Program-made: the position numbers and the translations under genes
Shown: in pieces, positions 38,766-48,670 of the stretch
Numbering within the stretch: the first letter of the stretch is position 1
How the letters are laid out: each line of letters opens with the position of its first letter
Notes under the pieces: model-generated
Seen by the model: the letters and a program-made list of their open reading frames with translations, nothing else
Told to the model about the DNA's origin: nothing
Databases searched by the model: none
Source of the DNA: Photobacterium sanctipauli
Lineage (GTDB): Bacteria > Pseudomonadota > Gammaproteobacteria > Enterobacterales > Vibrionaceae
Direction of reading: 5' to 3'
DNA length: 64,000 bases
NCBI RefSeq assembly: GCF_003026495.1
Contig: NZ_PYMA01000008.1
Location: 141,726 to 205,725, forward strand

Positions 38766-40085
38766 ATGCTAGTATCGAAACTCCGCCAGCTGCCCAAGCT
38801 TCACCAAACCCTCATTACTGTCATCAGTGCTTTTATGGTGTTGCTGATCCTCTGGCCGAGCTCGGAAAACAATGGACACCCTGACCGAAAATTCGAAATC
38901 GGCAAACTCTACCCGCTCGATATTGATCTCGACACTACCCAGCTTAGACCAATGTCGGAAGATGATAAGCCAGCCGTGCCGGCTTTGATCTGGAAGGAGC
39001 ACACCGTCCAATCGGGTGAAAGCCTGGCCGTGGTTTTTGACCGCGTTGGCTTATCGCCTGGCACCCTGTACCGCCTGGTCAATGCCGACAAGGGCACCAA
39101 GACGCTGACCAACCTTCGTCCGGGAGACAAGCTCAAGTTTGGCTTCGACGAAGACAACGAACTCATCCAGTTGACCCAACCGCAAAGCACGACCGACACC
39201 TTGGTCGTGACCAAAACAGCCGATGGCTACTACTCCGATATCATCAGCAAAAAAGTCGATACCCAACTGAACTTCGCCCAAGCGGTGATCACCTCAAGCT
39301 TCTGGAACGCTGCCGACAAAGCCGGCCTAACGGCCAACCAAATCATGGAAATTGCCGGTATCTTTGGCTGGGACATCGACTTTGCCCTTGATATCCGGGC
39401 CGGTGATAACTTCTCGGTGCTATTCGAAGAGCGGCTTATTGAAGGCGAGCCTATTGGCCGCGGCAACATTATTGCGGCAACCTTTACCAACCTGGGCCAA
39501 ACCTTCACCGCTATCCGCAGCGAAGATGGCAAGTATTATGATCAGGAAGGGCGTGCGATGCGTAAGGCCTTCCTGCGCTCCCCGATCAACTTCCGTTACG
39601 TGAGCTCGAACTTCAACCCTCGCCGCCTACACCCGGTTACCGGCCGGGTTCGACCACACCGCGGTACCGACTATGTCGCCCCTGTCGGCACACCGATTTG
39701 GGCTGCCGGTGATGGCGTGGTGATGAAATCCGGCTACAACAAATTCAATGGTAACTATGTCTTTATCCGCCATAGCTCCACCTATATCACCAAGTACCTT
39801 CACATGACCAAGCGCAGCGTGAATACCGGGCAGCGCGTGAAGCAAGGACAAACCGTTGGTACGCTGGGCGGAACCGGGCGTGTTACCGGCCCCCACCTTC
39901 ACTACGAATTTTTGGTCAACGGCGTACACAAGAACCCGCGTACGGTGAAATTGCCGCAAGCACAGTCGCTAAAAGGCAAAGAAAAAGCCCGCTTCAAGCA
40001 ATATGCGAATGAGCGAATGGCGCAATTGAACCAGTTCAGCCAGTTCATTGCCGACAATAGCCCGCTACTCAACAACCGCAGCTAG
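38766..40085 (+). CDS. peptidoglycan DD-endopeptidase, M23 family (MepM/Shy type)
   Basis: The 439-residue protein has an N-terminal membrane anchor (about 15-31), then a LysM/OapA-like domain (about 75-140, EHTVQSGESLAVVFDRVGLS). The C-terminal M23 zinc peptidase carries HRGTDY (the HxxxD ligands) and HLHYEF (the HxH ligands). The family cuts D-Ala-mDAP crosslinks in peptidoglycan to allow wall growth. It is close to V. cholerae Shy endopeptidases and E. coli MepM (440). Its ATG has no clear ribosome-binding site. It is divergent from tyrS; a terminator follows. Confidence 0.93.
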   Translation: MLVSKLRQLPKLHQTLITVISAFMVLLILWPSSENNGHPDRKFEIGKLYPLDIDLDTTQLRPMSEDDKPAVPALIWKEHTVQSGESLAVVFDRVGLSPGTLYRLVNADKGTKTLTNLRPGDKLKFGFDEDNELIQLTQPQSTTDTLVVTKTADGYYSDIISKKVDTQLNFAQAVITSSFWNAADKAGLTANQIMEIAGIFGWDIDFALDIRAGDNFSVLFEERLIEGEPIGRGNIIAATFTNLGQTFTAIRSEDGKYYDQEGRAMRKAFLRSPINFRYVSSNFNPRRLHPVTGRVRPHRGTDYVAPVGTPIWAAGDGVVMKSGYNKFNGNYVFIRHSSTYITKYLHMTKRSVNTGQRVKQGQTVGTLGGTGRVTGPHLHYEFLVNGVHKNPRTVKLPQAQSLKGKEKARFKQYANERMAQLNQFSQFIADNSPLLNNRS

Positions 40086-40110
40086 GCGGCCACCGCCAAA
40101 CCGCAGGCAT

Positions 40111-40142
40111 AAAAAAGCCGTTCCCTCGGGAACGGCTTTTTT
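40111..40142. terminator. bidirectional terminator between the endopeptidase gene and erpA
   Basis: AAAAAAGCCGTTCCC and GGGAACGGCTTTTTT form a long stem with loop TC. It lies between two convergent genes. Confidence 0.94.
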
Positions 40143-40162
40143 CAACTCAAATGCCGCCGCAT

Positions 40163-40504
40163 TTATACGCTGAACGATGCACCACAACCACAGGTTGTTG
40201 TCGCATTCGGGTTGTTTACAAAGAAGCGGGAACCTTCCAGGCCTTCCGTGTAATCAACAGTACCACCGATCAGGTATTGCAGGCTCATTGGGTCTACCAC
40301 CAGCGTCACGCCGCTTTTTTCAATTGTGGTATCACCTTCATTTACTTTTTCGTCGAAGGTAAAGCCGTACTGAAAGCCGCTACAACCACCACCAGTGATG
40401 TAAACACGTAGCTTCAGCTCCGGGTTTTCTTCTTCGGCGATAAGCGTCTTCACTTTATTCGCTGCAACTTCAGAAAAATTCAGCGGCAAATTAGCATCGC
40501 TCAT
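40163..40504 (-). CDS. erpA: iron-sulfur cluster insertion protein ErpA
   Basis: The 113-residue A-type carrier has the three cluster cysteines in GGGCSG and CGCG near the C-terminus. It delivers 4Fe-4S clusters to apo-proteins, including isoprenoid enzymes. The length matches E. coli ErpA (114). It is divergent from hemL, as in other gammaproteobacteria. A strong promoter lies just upstream. Confidence 0.97.
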   Translation of the reverse strand: MSDANLPLNFSEVAANKVKTLIAEEENPELKLRVYITGGGCSGFQYGFTFDEKVNEGDTTIEKSGVTLVVDPMSLQYLIGGTVDYTEGLEGSRFFVNNPNATTTCGCGASFSV

Positions 40505-40539
40505 TAAAAACCTCTCAAATACACTCGGTCATTACCGTG

Positions 40540-40568
40540 ATTATCTAATACCTGACTATCTCGTTCAA
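40540..40568 (-). promoter_or_regulatory. erpA promoter
   Basis: On the minus strand TTGAAC (40568-40563) is 17 bases from GATAAT (40545-40540), and the start codon is 36 bases further on. Any IscR site would overlap here, but I cannot assign one. Confidence 0.7.
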
Positions 40569-40660
40569 GTATTGACCACCATTGAACACGCCCAGATGGC
40601 ATTTTAATTCGCTTATTGTTGGCAGATAGTGGTTCCGTTACCCAGTTCACAAGGACTTAT

Positions 40661-40689
40661 TTGAAAGGGAAATAGACCCTAGGTACAAT
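40661..40689 (+). promoter_or_regulatory. hemL promoter
   Basis: TTGAAA (40661-40666) and TACAAT (40684-40689) are 17 bases apart. They lie 45 bases before the hemL ATG. Confidence 0.75.
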
Positions 40690-40733
40690 GCCGACAGTTC
40701 AAGTCAGACCTTATTTGAGAACAGGACATCAAC

Positions 40734-42029
40734 ATGAGCAAGTCAGAAGACTTATTTGCCAAAGCACAACAGACTATTCCGGGTGGTGTTAACTCACCAG
40801 TTCGTGCCTTCGCCGGTGTTGGCGGTAGCCCACTATTCATCGAGCGTGCCGACGGCGCTTACATCTTTGATGCCGATGGCAAAGCATACATCGACTACGT
40901 TGGCTCATGGGGCCCGATGATCCTAGGTCACAACCATGTTGCGATCCGTGATGCGGTAATCAATGCAGCCCAGCAAGGCCTGAGCTTTGGTGCACCAACC
41001 GAAATGGAAATCACCATGGCTGAGCTGGTGTCCAAGCTGGTTCCATCCATGGAGATGGTGCGCATGGTAAGCTCGGGTACCGAAGCGACCATGAGCGCAA
41101 TCCGCCTTGCTCGTGGCTTCACCAACCGCGATAAAATCATCAAGTTCGAAGGCTGCTACCACGGCCACGCCGACTGCCTATTGGTTAAAGCAGGCTCAGG
41201 CGCATTGACGCTTGGCCAGCCAAGCTCACCGGGCGTACCGGCAGATTTTGCCAAGCACACCCTAACTTGCACCTTCAACAACCTGGACTCTGTGCGCGAA
41301 GCGTTCGCCGAGCACCCAGAGCAAATCGCTTGTATCATCGTTGAGCCGGTAGCGGGCAACATGAACTGCATTCCGCCAGTACCGGGCTTTTTGGAAGGTC
41401 TGCGCGAAATCTGTGACGAGTTTGGTGCCCTGCTGATCCTTGATGAAGTAATGACAGGCTTCCGTGTTTCTCACGGTGGCGCGCAAGGCTACTACAACAT
41501 CAAGCCGGATCTAACCACGCTGGGTAAAGTCATCGGCGGCGGTATGCCAGTGGGTGCTTTCGGTGGTCGTCGCGAAGTCATGGAATACGTGGCTCCAACC
41601 GGCCCGGTTTACCAAGCGGGTACACTCTCTGGCAACCCGATTGCAATGGCAGCTGGCCATGCTTGCCTAAGCGTACTGACCAAAGAAGGTAACGAGCAGC
41701 GCCTGGCGCACACCACCCAGCGTTTGGCTGAAGGCTTCCAGCAACTGGCAGACAAGTACGGCATCCCGCTTATGACAAACCAGGTTGGCGCGATGTTTGG
41801 CTTCTTCTTTACCGACCAAGATAGCGTGACATGCTACGACGACGTGGCGAAGTGCAATATCGAACGCTTCAAGCGCTTCTTCAACCTGATGCTTGAGAAA
41901 GGGGTATACCTAGCACCTTCAGCCTACGAGGCTTGCTTTACTTCGTTGGCGCATGGCGACAAGGAAATTGATGCCACGCTAGAAGCTGCTGAGTTTGCAT
42001 TTGCAACCTTGGCAAAAGAGGCCGAGTAA
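40734..42029 (+). CDS. hemL: glutamate-1-semialdehyde 2,1-aminomutase
   Basis: The 431-residue PLP enzyme begins [20 protein letters not shown]. It shows [15 protein letters not shown], the LDEVMTGFR aspartate that contacts the cofactor nitrogen, and the Schiff-base lysine in [11 protein letters not shown]. It converts glutamate-1-semialdehyde to 5-aminolevulinate in the C5 haem pathway. The length matches E. coli HemL (426). AGGA precedes the ATG, codon use is of the highly expressed type, and a terminator follows. Confidence 0.98.
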   Translation: MSKSEDLFAKAQQTIPGGVNSPVRAFAGVGGSPLFIERADGAYIFDADGKAYIDYVGSWGPMILGHNHVAIRDAVINAAQQGLSFGAPTEMEITMAELVSKLVPSMEMVRMVSSGTEATMSAIRLARGFTNRDKIIKFEGCYHGHADCLLVKAGSGALTLGQPSSPGVPADFAKHTLTCTFNNLDSVREAFAEHPEQIACIIVEPVAGNMNCIPPVPGFLEGLREICDEFGALLILDEVMTGFRVSHGGAQGYYNIKPDLTTLGKVIGGGMPVGAFGGRREVMEYVAPTGPVYQAGTLSGNPIAMAAGHACLSVLTKEGNEQRLAHTTQRLAEGFQQLADKYGIPLMTNQVGAMFGFFFTDQDSVTCYDDVAKCNIERFKRFFNLMLEKGVYLAPSAYEACFTSLAHGDKEIDATLEAAEFAFATLAKEAE

Positions 42030-42051
42030 CCGGTGCTCAAGTAGATATCAA

Positions 42052-42079
42052 AATGCCGCTCTATGAGCGGCATTTTTTC
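42052..42079. terminator. terminator between hemL and the 35-residue gene
   Basis: AATGCCGCT pairs with AGCGGCATT over CTATG, followed by TTTTTCTTTT. It also serves the convergent minus-strand gene, whose stop is at 42082. Confidence 0.9.
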
Positions 42080-42081
42080 TT

Positions 42082-42189
42082 TTACTGCCAGAAAAACAGC
42101 GCCAATAGTCCAAGCAATACCAGCACGATAATTGCCAGTGAAGGCTTGCGCTTTTTCTTGCTGTCACAACCGCAGTCGCAGCATCCCAT
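42082..42189 (-). CDS. 35-residue Cys-rich single-span membrane protein
   Basis: On the minus strand an ATG at 42189 lies 7 bases after a GGGGAG ribosome-binding site. It opens a 35-codon gene of two parts. The N-terminus MGCCDCGCDSKKKRKP has four cysteines among its first eight residues, then a basic cluster. A hydrophobic helix of about 17 residues follows (SLAIIVLVLLGLLALFF) and ends in WQ. The strong ribosome-binding site, the charge pattern (basic side cytoplasmic) and the shared terminator support a real gene. The cysteines could bind a metal or be lipidated. I do not recognise the family. It is too short for routine gene calling. Confidence 0.7.
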   Translation of the reverse strand: MGCCDCGCDSKKKRKPSLAIIVLVLLGLLALFFWQ

Positions 42190-42405
42190 GACACATCTCC
42201 CCGTTTACCATTTCTGAGACATGCCACCAAACTCGGGCATTCCCCACTGACCCCTTACTGAATCAAGCTACATTTTAACAAAGCAAGTGATTGCCTCTTG
42301 CCAAGGGGGATGCAATCATAGCAACAAAAGAAAACAACATCATAGACCCCAATCAAGCCCTCGCAACATAGGCGAGAGATAGGGTTACCTAGAAAGGACA
42401 TCACT

Positions 42406-43491
42406 GTGCCTAAACCGTTTAGAGTCGAATCGCGCCATTGGCTGCTTATTGCCGCCCTTGCTATTGCTATCTACGCCAGCTATACCTTGCTCCAGCCGTA
42501 CCTTGGCTCCATTGTGATGGCGTTCATTATTTCCCTGCTCTACTACCCGCTTCATTGCAAAATTGAGCAGAAGATGCCCAAATCACCCAATGCCGCCTCG
42601 GTGATCTCATGTACGATATTGACCTTCATGATAGTGATCCCGCTACTGGTGGTATTTAGCTCGATCATCCACCAAGGCACCACATTCTCCAAGGACAGTT
42701 ACGTCTGGCTAACCTCCGGCGGGGTGCAAGAGGTCCTCTCCCACCCCTATGTGGTTAAGCTGTTTGCGCTTATCGAAAAGTACTCGCCGTTCGAGCCGCT
42801 CGACACCCAGGCTATCGTGCAGAAGGTGGCAACCGCAGCCTCCAAGTTTGGCGCGCAACTGCTCAATGTCAGTGCAAAATTCCTGGGGGATGCCACCAAC
42901 TTTGTCATCAACTTCATGCTGATGCTATTTGTTTTGTTCTTCTTGCTACGCGACCACGACAAAATGGTCGCCACCTTGCGCCATGTACTGCCGCTATCAC
43001 GCAGCCAAGAAGATGCGGTACTGAATGAAGTTGAGGAAGTGGCGAAATCTGCCGTACTCGGCTCTTTCCTCACCGCACTGGCCCAAGGCTTTGCCGGTGG
43101 TATCGCAATGTGGCTGGCCGGGTTCCCCGGCTTGTTCTGGGGCTCGATGATGGCTTTCGCCTCCTTGATCCCCGTTGTCGGCACCGCGCTTATCTGGATG
43201 CCGGCCAGTATTTACCTGCTGTTGATTGGCAAGTGGGAGTGGGCATTGTTCTTGGCAACATGGGGTGCTGTCGTCGTTGGCTCTATCGATAACTTCCTGC
43301 GCCCGATGCTCATGCAGGGCAGCGGTGGCATGAGCACCTTGGTGATCTTCTTCTCGATCCTCGGGGGCTTGCACGTCTTCGGGCTAATAGGCTTGATATA
43401 CGGCCCGATCATCTTCGCTGTCACCATGGTGCTATTCAAATTGTACGAGGTTGAATTCAAGGAATTCCTCGACCAGCAAGATTTACGCTAA
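42406..43491 (+). CDS. AI-2E family transporter
   Basis: The 361-residue protein starts at a GTG behind AGAAAGGA. It has about eight hydrophobic segments in the family layout: pairs near the N-terminus (13-60), one near 68-85, a long soluble stretch with amphipathic parts, then a cluster from about 160 to 345 with the signature PVVGTALIWMPASIYLL and DNFLRPMLMQG. Members include TqsA, YdiK and PerM. AI-2 export was shown for TqsA; others move ions or have no known substrate, so the substrate here is open. It is a single-gene unit with its own terminator. Confidence 0.9.
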   Translation: MPKPFRVESRHWLLIAALAIAIYASYTLLQPYLGSIVMAFIISLLYYPLHCKIEQKMPKSPNAASVISCTILTFMIVIPLLVVFSSIIHQGTTFSKDSYVWLTSGGVQEVLSHPYVVKLFALIEKYSPFEPLDTQAIVQKVATAASKFGAQLLNVSAKFLGDATNFVINFMLMLFVLFFLLRDHDKMVATLRHVLPLSRSQEDAVLNEVEEVAKSAVLGSFLTALAQGFAGGIAMWLAGFPGLFWGSMMAFASLIPVVGTALIWMPASIYLLLIGKWEWALFLATWGAVVVGSIDNFLRPMLMQGSGGMSTLVIFFSILGGLHVFGLIGLIYGPIIFAVTMVLFKLYEVEFKEFLDQQDLR

Positions 43492-43503
43492 TCAACCGCT
43501 CTA

Positions 43504-43538
43504 CCAGACCAAGCAGGCTCAAAGCTTGGTCTGGCTTT
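43504..43538 (+). terminator. terminator after the AI-2E family gene
   Basis: CCAGACCAAGC pairs with GCTTGGTCTGG over a 9-base loop, followed by CTTTTC. Confidence 0.9.
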
Positions 43539-43601
43539 TCTTCTCCATGATTTTGTGGAACAATTCGCGCCCGATATTCACACACCCATTTTGAGGCCGT
43601 T

Positions 43602-44621
43602 ATGTCTTACTCTGCTGCAAGCCAAGTCGTCGCCCGCCAGCTTGAATTTTTTGAAAATCAAAAAGTGCTGGTTGCCGGAGAACTGTCTGACTCATTTCCT
43701 GCCGAACTGGCCAACACTGCCGAGTCAGTCACAGTATTTACGACGAACTACGGCTATTTCCGCAGCATGGCAAAGCAGCCAAAAGTAAATGCTTGCTTTG
43801 GCGCAGCCTTTACTGAGCAAGCCGATATCGACATGATCCTGCTGTACTGGCCGAAAGCCAAAGCGGAAGCCGATTACCTATTGTCGATGCTGCTGGCCAA
43901 ATACGGCCCGCAAACAGAGGTGTGCATTGTGGGCGAGAACCGCAGCGGGGTACGCAGTGCCGAAAAAATGTTTTCAGCCTACGGCACATTGACCAAATAT
44001 GATTCGGCCCGCCGCTGCAGCTTTTACTGGGGACGCTGCGAACACGCTGCGCCTGCATTTGATATCAATGATTGGTACCGTAGCTACCCGCTACAAGTGG
44101 CTGGCACCGAACTGACTATCCGCTCGCTACCGGGCGTATTTAGCCACGGTGAGTTTGACAAGGGGTCGGAGCTGCTGCTTGAAACCCTGCCATCCCTATC
44201 GGGCAAGGTACTCGATTTTGGTTGCGGTGCGGGAGTAGTTGGCGCGGTGATGAAAGCCAACAACCCAAGCATTGACCTTGAGCTTTGCGATATTAGCGCG
44301 CTGGCCATCGAGTCGGCCAAAGAAACGTTCAGGGTGAACCAGTTAGAAGCCAACTTTACCGCTACGGATGTCTATGCGGCGCTATCAGGCCCGTACGATT
44401 ATTTGATCAGTAATCCGCCATTCCATGCCGGCCTAAAAACCTTCTATGCCGCCACGGAAGATTTCATTGCCCAAGCCCCGAACTACCTAACTGGCAATGG
44501 CCAGCTTATCATTGTTGCCAACAGCTTCCTGCGTTACCCGCCATTGATAGAAGAAAGTCTGGGTAATTGCGAAATCACGGCAAAGAATAATAAATTCAAT
44601 ATTTATACCGCGAAAAAATAA
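43602..44621 (+). CDS. rsmC: 16S rRNA (guanine-1207-N2)-methyltransferase
   Basis: The 339-residue protein has two tandem methyltransferase-like domains. The C-terminal one is active, with the SAM loop VLDFGCGAGVVGAV and the catalytic NPPFH. The N-terminal one is degenerate, as usual for RsmC. It methylates G1207 of 16S rRNA in the 30S subunit. The length matches E. coli RsmC (343). A terminator follows. Confidence 0.96.
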   Translation: MSYSAASQVVARQLEFFENQKVLVAGELSDSFPAELANTAESVTVFTTNYGYFRSMAKQPKVNACFGAAFTEQADIDMILLYWPKAKAEADYLLSMLLAKYGPQTEVCIVGENRSGVRSAEKMFSAYGTLTKYDSARRCSFYWGRCEHAAPAFDINDWYRSYPLQVAGTELTIRSLPGVFSHGEFDKGSELLLETLPSLSGKVLDFGCGAGVVGAVMKANNPSIDLELCDISALAIESAKETFRVNQLEANFTATDVYAALSGPYDYLISNPPFHAGLKTFYAATEDFIAQAPNYLTGNGQLIIVANSFLRYPPLIEESLGNCEITAKNNKFNIYTAKK

Positions 44622-44626
44622 GCTTG

Positions 44627-44653
44627 AAAGCCGGTGACTGCACCGGCTTTTTC
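44627..44653 (+). terminator. rsmC terminator
   Basis: AAAGCCGGTG pairs with CACCGGCTTT over ACTG, then TTC. The following 260 bases up to chiS hold no clear gene; a nine-base CGTCAATTT repeat occurs twice (44706 and 44811), of unknown meaning. Confidence 0.9.
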
Positions 44654-44911
44654 AACTGACATCCCCTCTCCTTGCGCCGCCATAACCCTTTTATGGTGTA
44701 AAAAACGTCAATTTTGTGTGTCGGCACACGCTTCCCCAAACACTTCCTTGCCTACAAAAAAAAACCACGTATAACGGAGAATTGAGCAGCTTCTACCCTC
44801 TTCCCTACACGTCAATTTCGTTAAATCCACGGGTAAGGCACGAAAAAATAATTATTTACTGTTTTATCAGTTAATTACACCCGTTACTCATAGGTAATTT
44901 CAGGCACCGGA

Positions 44912-47900
44912 ATGCAGAATACTACCCGTTTTAAACGCCTCCAGCACACACTGATGGTGGCCTTTTTAGTGCTCAGTATCACCCCGCTGACACTGTCCGC
45001 TTTCTTCTTTTTACACTCTCATACTACTGATCTAGCGGAACAAAGTACCAACCACCTTGCCTCGTTGCTGGATAACAAGCAAAAGCAACTCAATAGCTTT
45101 TTTGCCGCCAGAGAATCCGAGGTGCAAAGCTTTGCTCGTTCGGAGCTTGCCAATGCCAGTGGCGGACGCTTCTATGGCTTGGTGGGTGCTTACCACCAGC
45201 TCGGGGACATCAATGCCCAAATCAGCAATTCAAGCCGCAGTACCTACTACACCCAGACCCTAACCAGCAAGCCAGCCATCGATCAGAACTCCGGTAACTA
45301 CGTTGGCCATGAGCGCTACCGCCTAATGTACAAGCGCTACAACTGGGCCTACGACGAATACCTCAAGCGCTCTAGTTTTGATGACATCCTGCTGGTCGAT
45401 TTAAAGGGCAATGTGGTTTATTCCGCCAAGAGTCCGGATAGTTTTAGCGTCGATTTAAAAGAAGCGCCAGAAGCCTATGCCGCCCTTGCCCAGACCTTTG
45501 AATCAATCCAAACCAAAACCAAGCAATCTATGGCCGAGCCGGAGCAAGTGCCGGTGGTCTTTACCGACTTTGGTCCAGAGCAAGGCTATGACCAGTTATC
45601 GGCTTGGTTTGCCGCGCCGATCATCCAACAGGGCTACCTCCATAGTTATGTCTTTTTCAAGCTAAGCAACCAATCGATACGCGAGTTTCTTTCCGATACC
45701 AGCAATAGCAGCCATTACGTGCAAACCCTCCTGGTTGGCCAAGATCATCATTCCCGCCTACCAACCAGTGCCGATGCGCCCGAAACATTAACCAGTGACA
45801 GTATCAACCGCGCGTTGGAAGGTAACAGTGGCGTTGGTAGTTTTGCCAACTTTAACGGTATTCCTGTGCTCAGCGCCTTCGCACCAATGAATATCATGGG
45901 CACCCCTTGGGCGCTGGTCGTGGAACTGCCTGAGGAAGAAGCCTTTGCCCGCATTCGCCAGTTAGAGAAAATCTTCTTGATAGCCATGATCACCGCCATT
46001 GTATTGGTGATCATCGCTTCCCATTGGCTTTCGAACTCTATTACCGCTCCGCTACTTCGCCTTACCTGGGCTGCGGAACGCGCCTCAGCCGGTGACTTGG
46101 AGCAGAAGATCGAAAGTACTGAGCGCAGTGATGAAATAGGCCGGTTAGCCGTCAGCTTTGCCCGGATGCAATCTTCTATCCGCGACAAAATGAGCTTGAT
46201 CCGCGATCAAAATGCCGAGCTGGAGCAAAACCTGCAGGTGATCCAACAGCAAAACAAAGATTTGCAAACCGCCGATAAACTAAAGGATGAGTTTCTTGCC
46301 ACCACCTCGCATGAGCTTCGCACCCCGCTACATGGCATGGTGGGTATTGCCGAGTCGCTGCTAGCCGGTGCCAACGGCCCGATCCAACAATCCCAGCGTC
46401 GCCAGTTGGAAATCATGATCAGCAGTGGCCAGCGCCTCACCAACCTGGTCGATGATCTGCTCGATTACCACAAGATGCGCTATGGCAATATGGATATCCA
46501 GAAGCAGGCTGTCGACGTTGCTTCCGCGGCGCGCTTGGTTCTGGAGCTCTCAAGCCACTTGCTTGGCAGCAAACCGGTTCGGATCATCAACCAGATCCCA
46601 ACCGATTTGCCACTGGTACTCGGTGATGAGCAACGCTTGGAGCAGGTGCTCTATAACCTGGTCGGAAATGCGATTAAATACACCTCCGAAGGCAAGATCA
46701 TCCTTTCTGCCACGATTCTGGAGAGCCAATTGCGCATCCAGGTGGTCGATACCGGCCAAGGGATCCCGACCGAGCAACTTGAGCACATCTTTGAGCCGCT
46801 CACACAAGCCAATACCGGCACCTCTCACTACCGCCAGGGGGCTGGACTCGGGCTTTCTATTAGCCGCCAACTCATCGAGCTGATGGGGGGGCGCCTATAC
46901 GTAAGCAGCCAGCCAATGATAGGCACGACGTTCAGCTTCACCATGAACCTCGCTTCCGATAGCGATATTGCCGATAGCCAGCACCTAAACCGCAATATGC
47001 ACTTCCAGGTGCCGCTATCGGAAACCGCGGTTTGCGAGCCGGAGGATATCCCGGAAAACCCGGATGGCGAACTGCTATTGGTGGTCGACGACGAGCCGGT
47101 CAACCTGCAAGTGCTCAATAACTTCTTGCGCTTGGAAGGCTACAGGGTCATTACCGCCGAAAGCGGTATTCAGGCCCTGAAGATCATCGAACAACAACCA
47201 CCGGCATTGATGTTGCTTGATATCATGATGCCGGAAATGTCGGGTTATGAGGTGTGTGAAAAGCTGCGCCAAGATTATAGCTTGCTCGATCTGCCAATCA
47301 TCATGCTATCGGCGTTGGGCCAGGTCCAAGATCGGGTACGGGGCTTTGAAGCCGGTGCCAATGACTACCTCACCAAGCCATTCAATAAAGAAGAGCTAAA
47401 CGCCAGAATTAGCGCCCACCTTCGTGCCAGCCAAACCGAGAAGCAGCGCAATGAAAACCAGCGCCTGGCACTTGAGATCAGCCGCCGCGAACAAGTTGAG
47501 GCCGGATTGCTGGAAACCCAAAGCCGCCTGCTAGGCTTACTTGAGTCGACCAACGAGGCCATTTTGTGCGTCCAGAGCGGCGGGCGTATCCGTTATGCCA
47601 ATGGCGCTGCAGGTAAACTATTCAACCGTGCCCCAGAGCATATCGAGCGCCACAATATCGAAGACTTGCTCGCGACACACTTGCCGGAAGATATTAGCAA
47701 CAGCCATCATTTCCATGGCAGCCTAACCTTCCGCATCGGCGATCAGTTAACCCCGCTCGATGCAGACATCATCAACCTACCCGAGGAATCCGGGCTGTTG
47801 AGAATGTTCATTTTCGATAACCACGGCCCTACCGATGAGCACCGTATCCACATCTTGGAAAATGCCGTCGATGTCTTGTCAGGGTTTGCCTTCGATGGCG

Positions 47901-48298
47901 ATAAGGGCAACCTCGACAAGCTAAGAACGCTTGGCGACGAGTTCAACCACCTTGCTGATAAGCTCGATGACAAGGGCAGGAACAAGCACGATGCACTGCG
48001 AGAGATGCTGGTTGACATCATGAAAACCACCCTCAAGTTCTGGGAGCTTTCATCGCAAAAAACCAAGTTTGACCTGGCGGAAGAAAGTGGGCTATGGCGA
48101 GTTTACCTCGACCGAAGCACCCTGCAAACGCGTACCTTGGATAAGTATCTACACCTTGAAACGCTCCCCAAAACACCACGCTGGCGTACGGTACTGAGCA
48201 CCATCGACTTTGTCCTAGACCGTTGCCAAACCCCGATATCTGAGCGTGAGCAACTCAGGCAAATGCGCGAGCAGCTCCAACACCTCATCAACCAATAA
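44912..48298 (+). CDS. chiS: chitin catabolism regulator ChiS (hybrid sensor kinase with DNA-binding domain)
   Basis: The 1128-residue protein has a membrane helix (about 14-34), a large periplasmic domain (35-352), a second helix (353-372), HAMP and coiled coil (373-455), and a kinase core with H467 (TTSHELRTPLHG). Then come ATPase boxes NLVGNAIKY, DTGQGIP and GAGLGLS, a receiver with D770 (LMLLDIMMP), a PAS-like stretch (about 865-970) and a C-terminal domain (about 1020-1128). V. cholerae ChiS (H469/D772) is a membrane-embedded DNA-binding activator of the chb operon held inactive by the binding protein. By layout and adjacency this is its orthologue. The C-terminus is the predicted DNA-binding part. 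Confidence 0.95.
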   Translation: MQNTTRFKRLQHTLMVAFLVLSITPLTLSAFFFLHSHTTDLAEQSTNHLASLLDNKQKQLNSFFAARESEVQSFARSELANASGGRFYGLVGAYHQLGDINAQISNSSRSTYYTQTLTSKPAIDQNSGNYVGHERYRLMYKRYNWAYDEYLKRSSFDDILLVDLKGNVVYSAKSPDSFSVDLKEAPEAYAALAQTFESIQTKTKQSMAEPEQVPVVFTDFGPEQGYDQLSAWFAAPIIQQGYLHSYVFFKLSNQSIREFLSDTSNSSHYVQTLLVGQDHHSRLPTSADAPETLTSDSINRALEGNSGVGSFANFNGIPVLSAFAPMNIMGTPWALVVELPEEEAFARIRQLEKIFLIAMITAIVLVIIASHWLSNSITAPLLRLTWAAERASAGDLEQKIESTERSDEIGRLAVSFARMQSSIRDKMSLIRDQNAELEQNLQVIQQQNKDLQTADKLKDEFLATTSHELRTPLHGMVGIAESLLAGANGPIQQSQRRQLEIMISSGQRLTNLVDDLLDYHKMRYGNMDIQKQAVDVASAARLVLELSSHLLGSKPVRIINQIPTDLPLVLGDEQRLEQVLYNLVGNAIKYTSEGKIILSATILESQLRIQVVDTGQGIPTEQLEHIFEPLTQANTGTSHYRQGAGLGLSISRQLIELMGGRLYVSSQPMIGTTFSFTMNLASDSDIADSQHLNRNMHFQVPLSETAVCEPEDIPENPDGELLLVVDDEPVNLQVLNNFLRLEGYRVITAESGIQALKIIEQQPPALMLLDIMMPEMSGYEVCEKLRQDYSLLDLPIIMLSALGQVQDRVRGFEAGANDYLTKPFNKEELNARISAHLRASQTEKQRNENQRLALEISRREQVEAGLLETQSRLLGLLESTNEAILCVQSGGRIRYANGAAGKLFNRAPEHIERHNIEDLLATHLPEDISNSHHFHGSLTFRIGDQLTPLDADIINLPEESGLLRMFIFDNHGPTDEHRIHILENAVDVLSGFAFDGDKGNLDKLRTLGDEFNHLADKLDDKGRNKHDALREMLVDIMKTTLKFWELSSQKTKFDLAEESGLWRVYLDRSTLQTRTLDKYLHLETLPKTPRWRTVLSTIDFVLDRCQTPISEREQLRQMREQLQHLINQ

Positions 48299-48313
48299 AA
48301 GCGCAAAAACAGC

Positions 48314-48341
48314 AAAGCCCACCGATTTGGTGGGCTTTTTT
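48314..48341 (+). terminator. chiS terminator
   Basis: AAAGCCCACC pairs with GGTGGGCTTT over GATTT, followed by TTTT. It separates chiS from the chitin operon promoter. Confidence 0.93.
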
Positions 48342-48471
48342 TCGCCTCAAATTATCATCCCAAAACGCGCTATAAAGCCGAAAAAACCACGTGCATTGGC
48401 TGTATAAAATAACAACACAACTGGCTTTAAACGCCCTTAACCACGCCTTCAACGGAAAATTATTCAGTTTA

Positions 48472-48487
48472 TGAGACGATTATCACA
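48472..48487 (+). promoter_or_regulatory. CRP-type site upstream of the chitin operon
   Basis: TGAGACGATTATCACA matches 9 of 10 core positions of TGTGA-N6-TCACA. It lies 426 bases before the binding-protein gene. cAMP-CRP is known to be needed for chitin gene expression in V. cholerae, as I recall. The distance suggests a long leader or upstream action. Confidence 0.55.
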
Positions 48488-48602
48488 ACAAATCCGCCAC
48501 TAAAAATTTCCGCAGGGAAATAACTTAACGGCTGCGCCGCATTACATCACACTCTAAAACCAGCACCATCAAAGCCAATATAAAACAACAAACCAATTGA
48601 TA

Positions 48603-48614
48603 GTGAGCACTAAC
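48603..48614 (+). promoter_or_regulatory. candidate SlmA-binding site
   Basis: GTGAGCACTAAC matches the SlmA consensus GTGAGYRCTCAC at 11 of 12 positions. SlmA, the nucleoid-occlusion protein, co-activates the chb promoter with ChiS in V. cholerae. The site is 299 bases upstream of the binding-protein gene. A weaker related sequence lies at 48643-48656 (GTGACGCTACTCAC). Confidence 0.55.
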
Positions 48615-48670
48615 ATAGACAATGTAACAACAACTTAAAACAGTGACGCTACTCACAAGGACAAGGGAGT

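Noticed and set aside
42048..42230. 60-codon minus-strand ORF covering the short membrane protein gene
   Set aside because: It is in another frame than the 35-residue gene, crosses the terminator and has no start signal. The 35-codon frame has the strong ribosome-binding site and a sensible protein.
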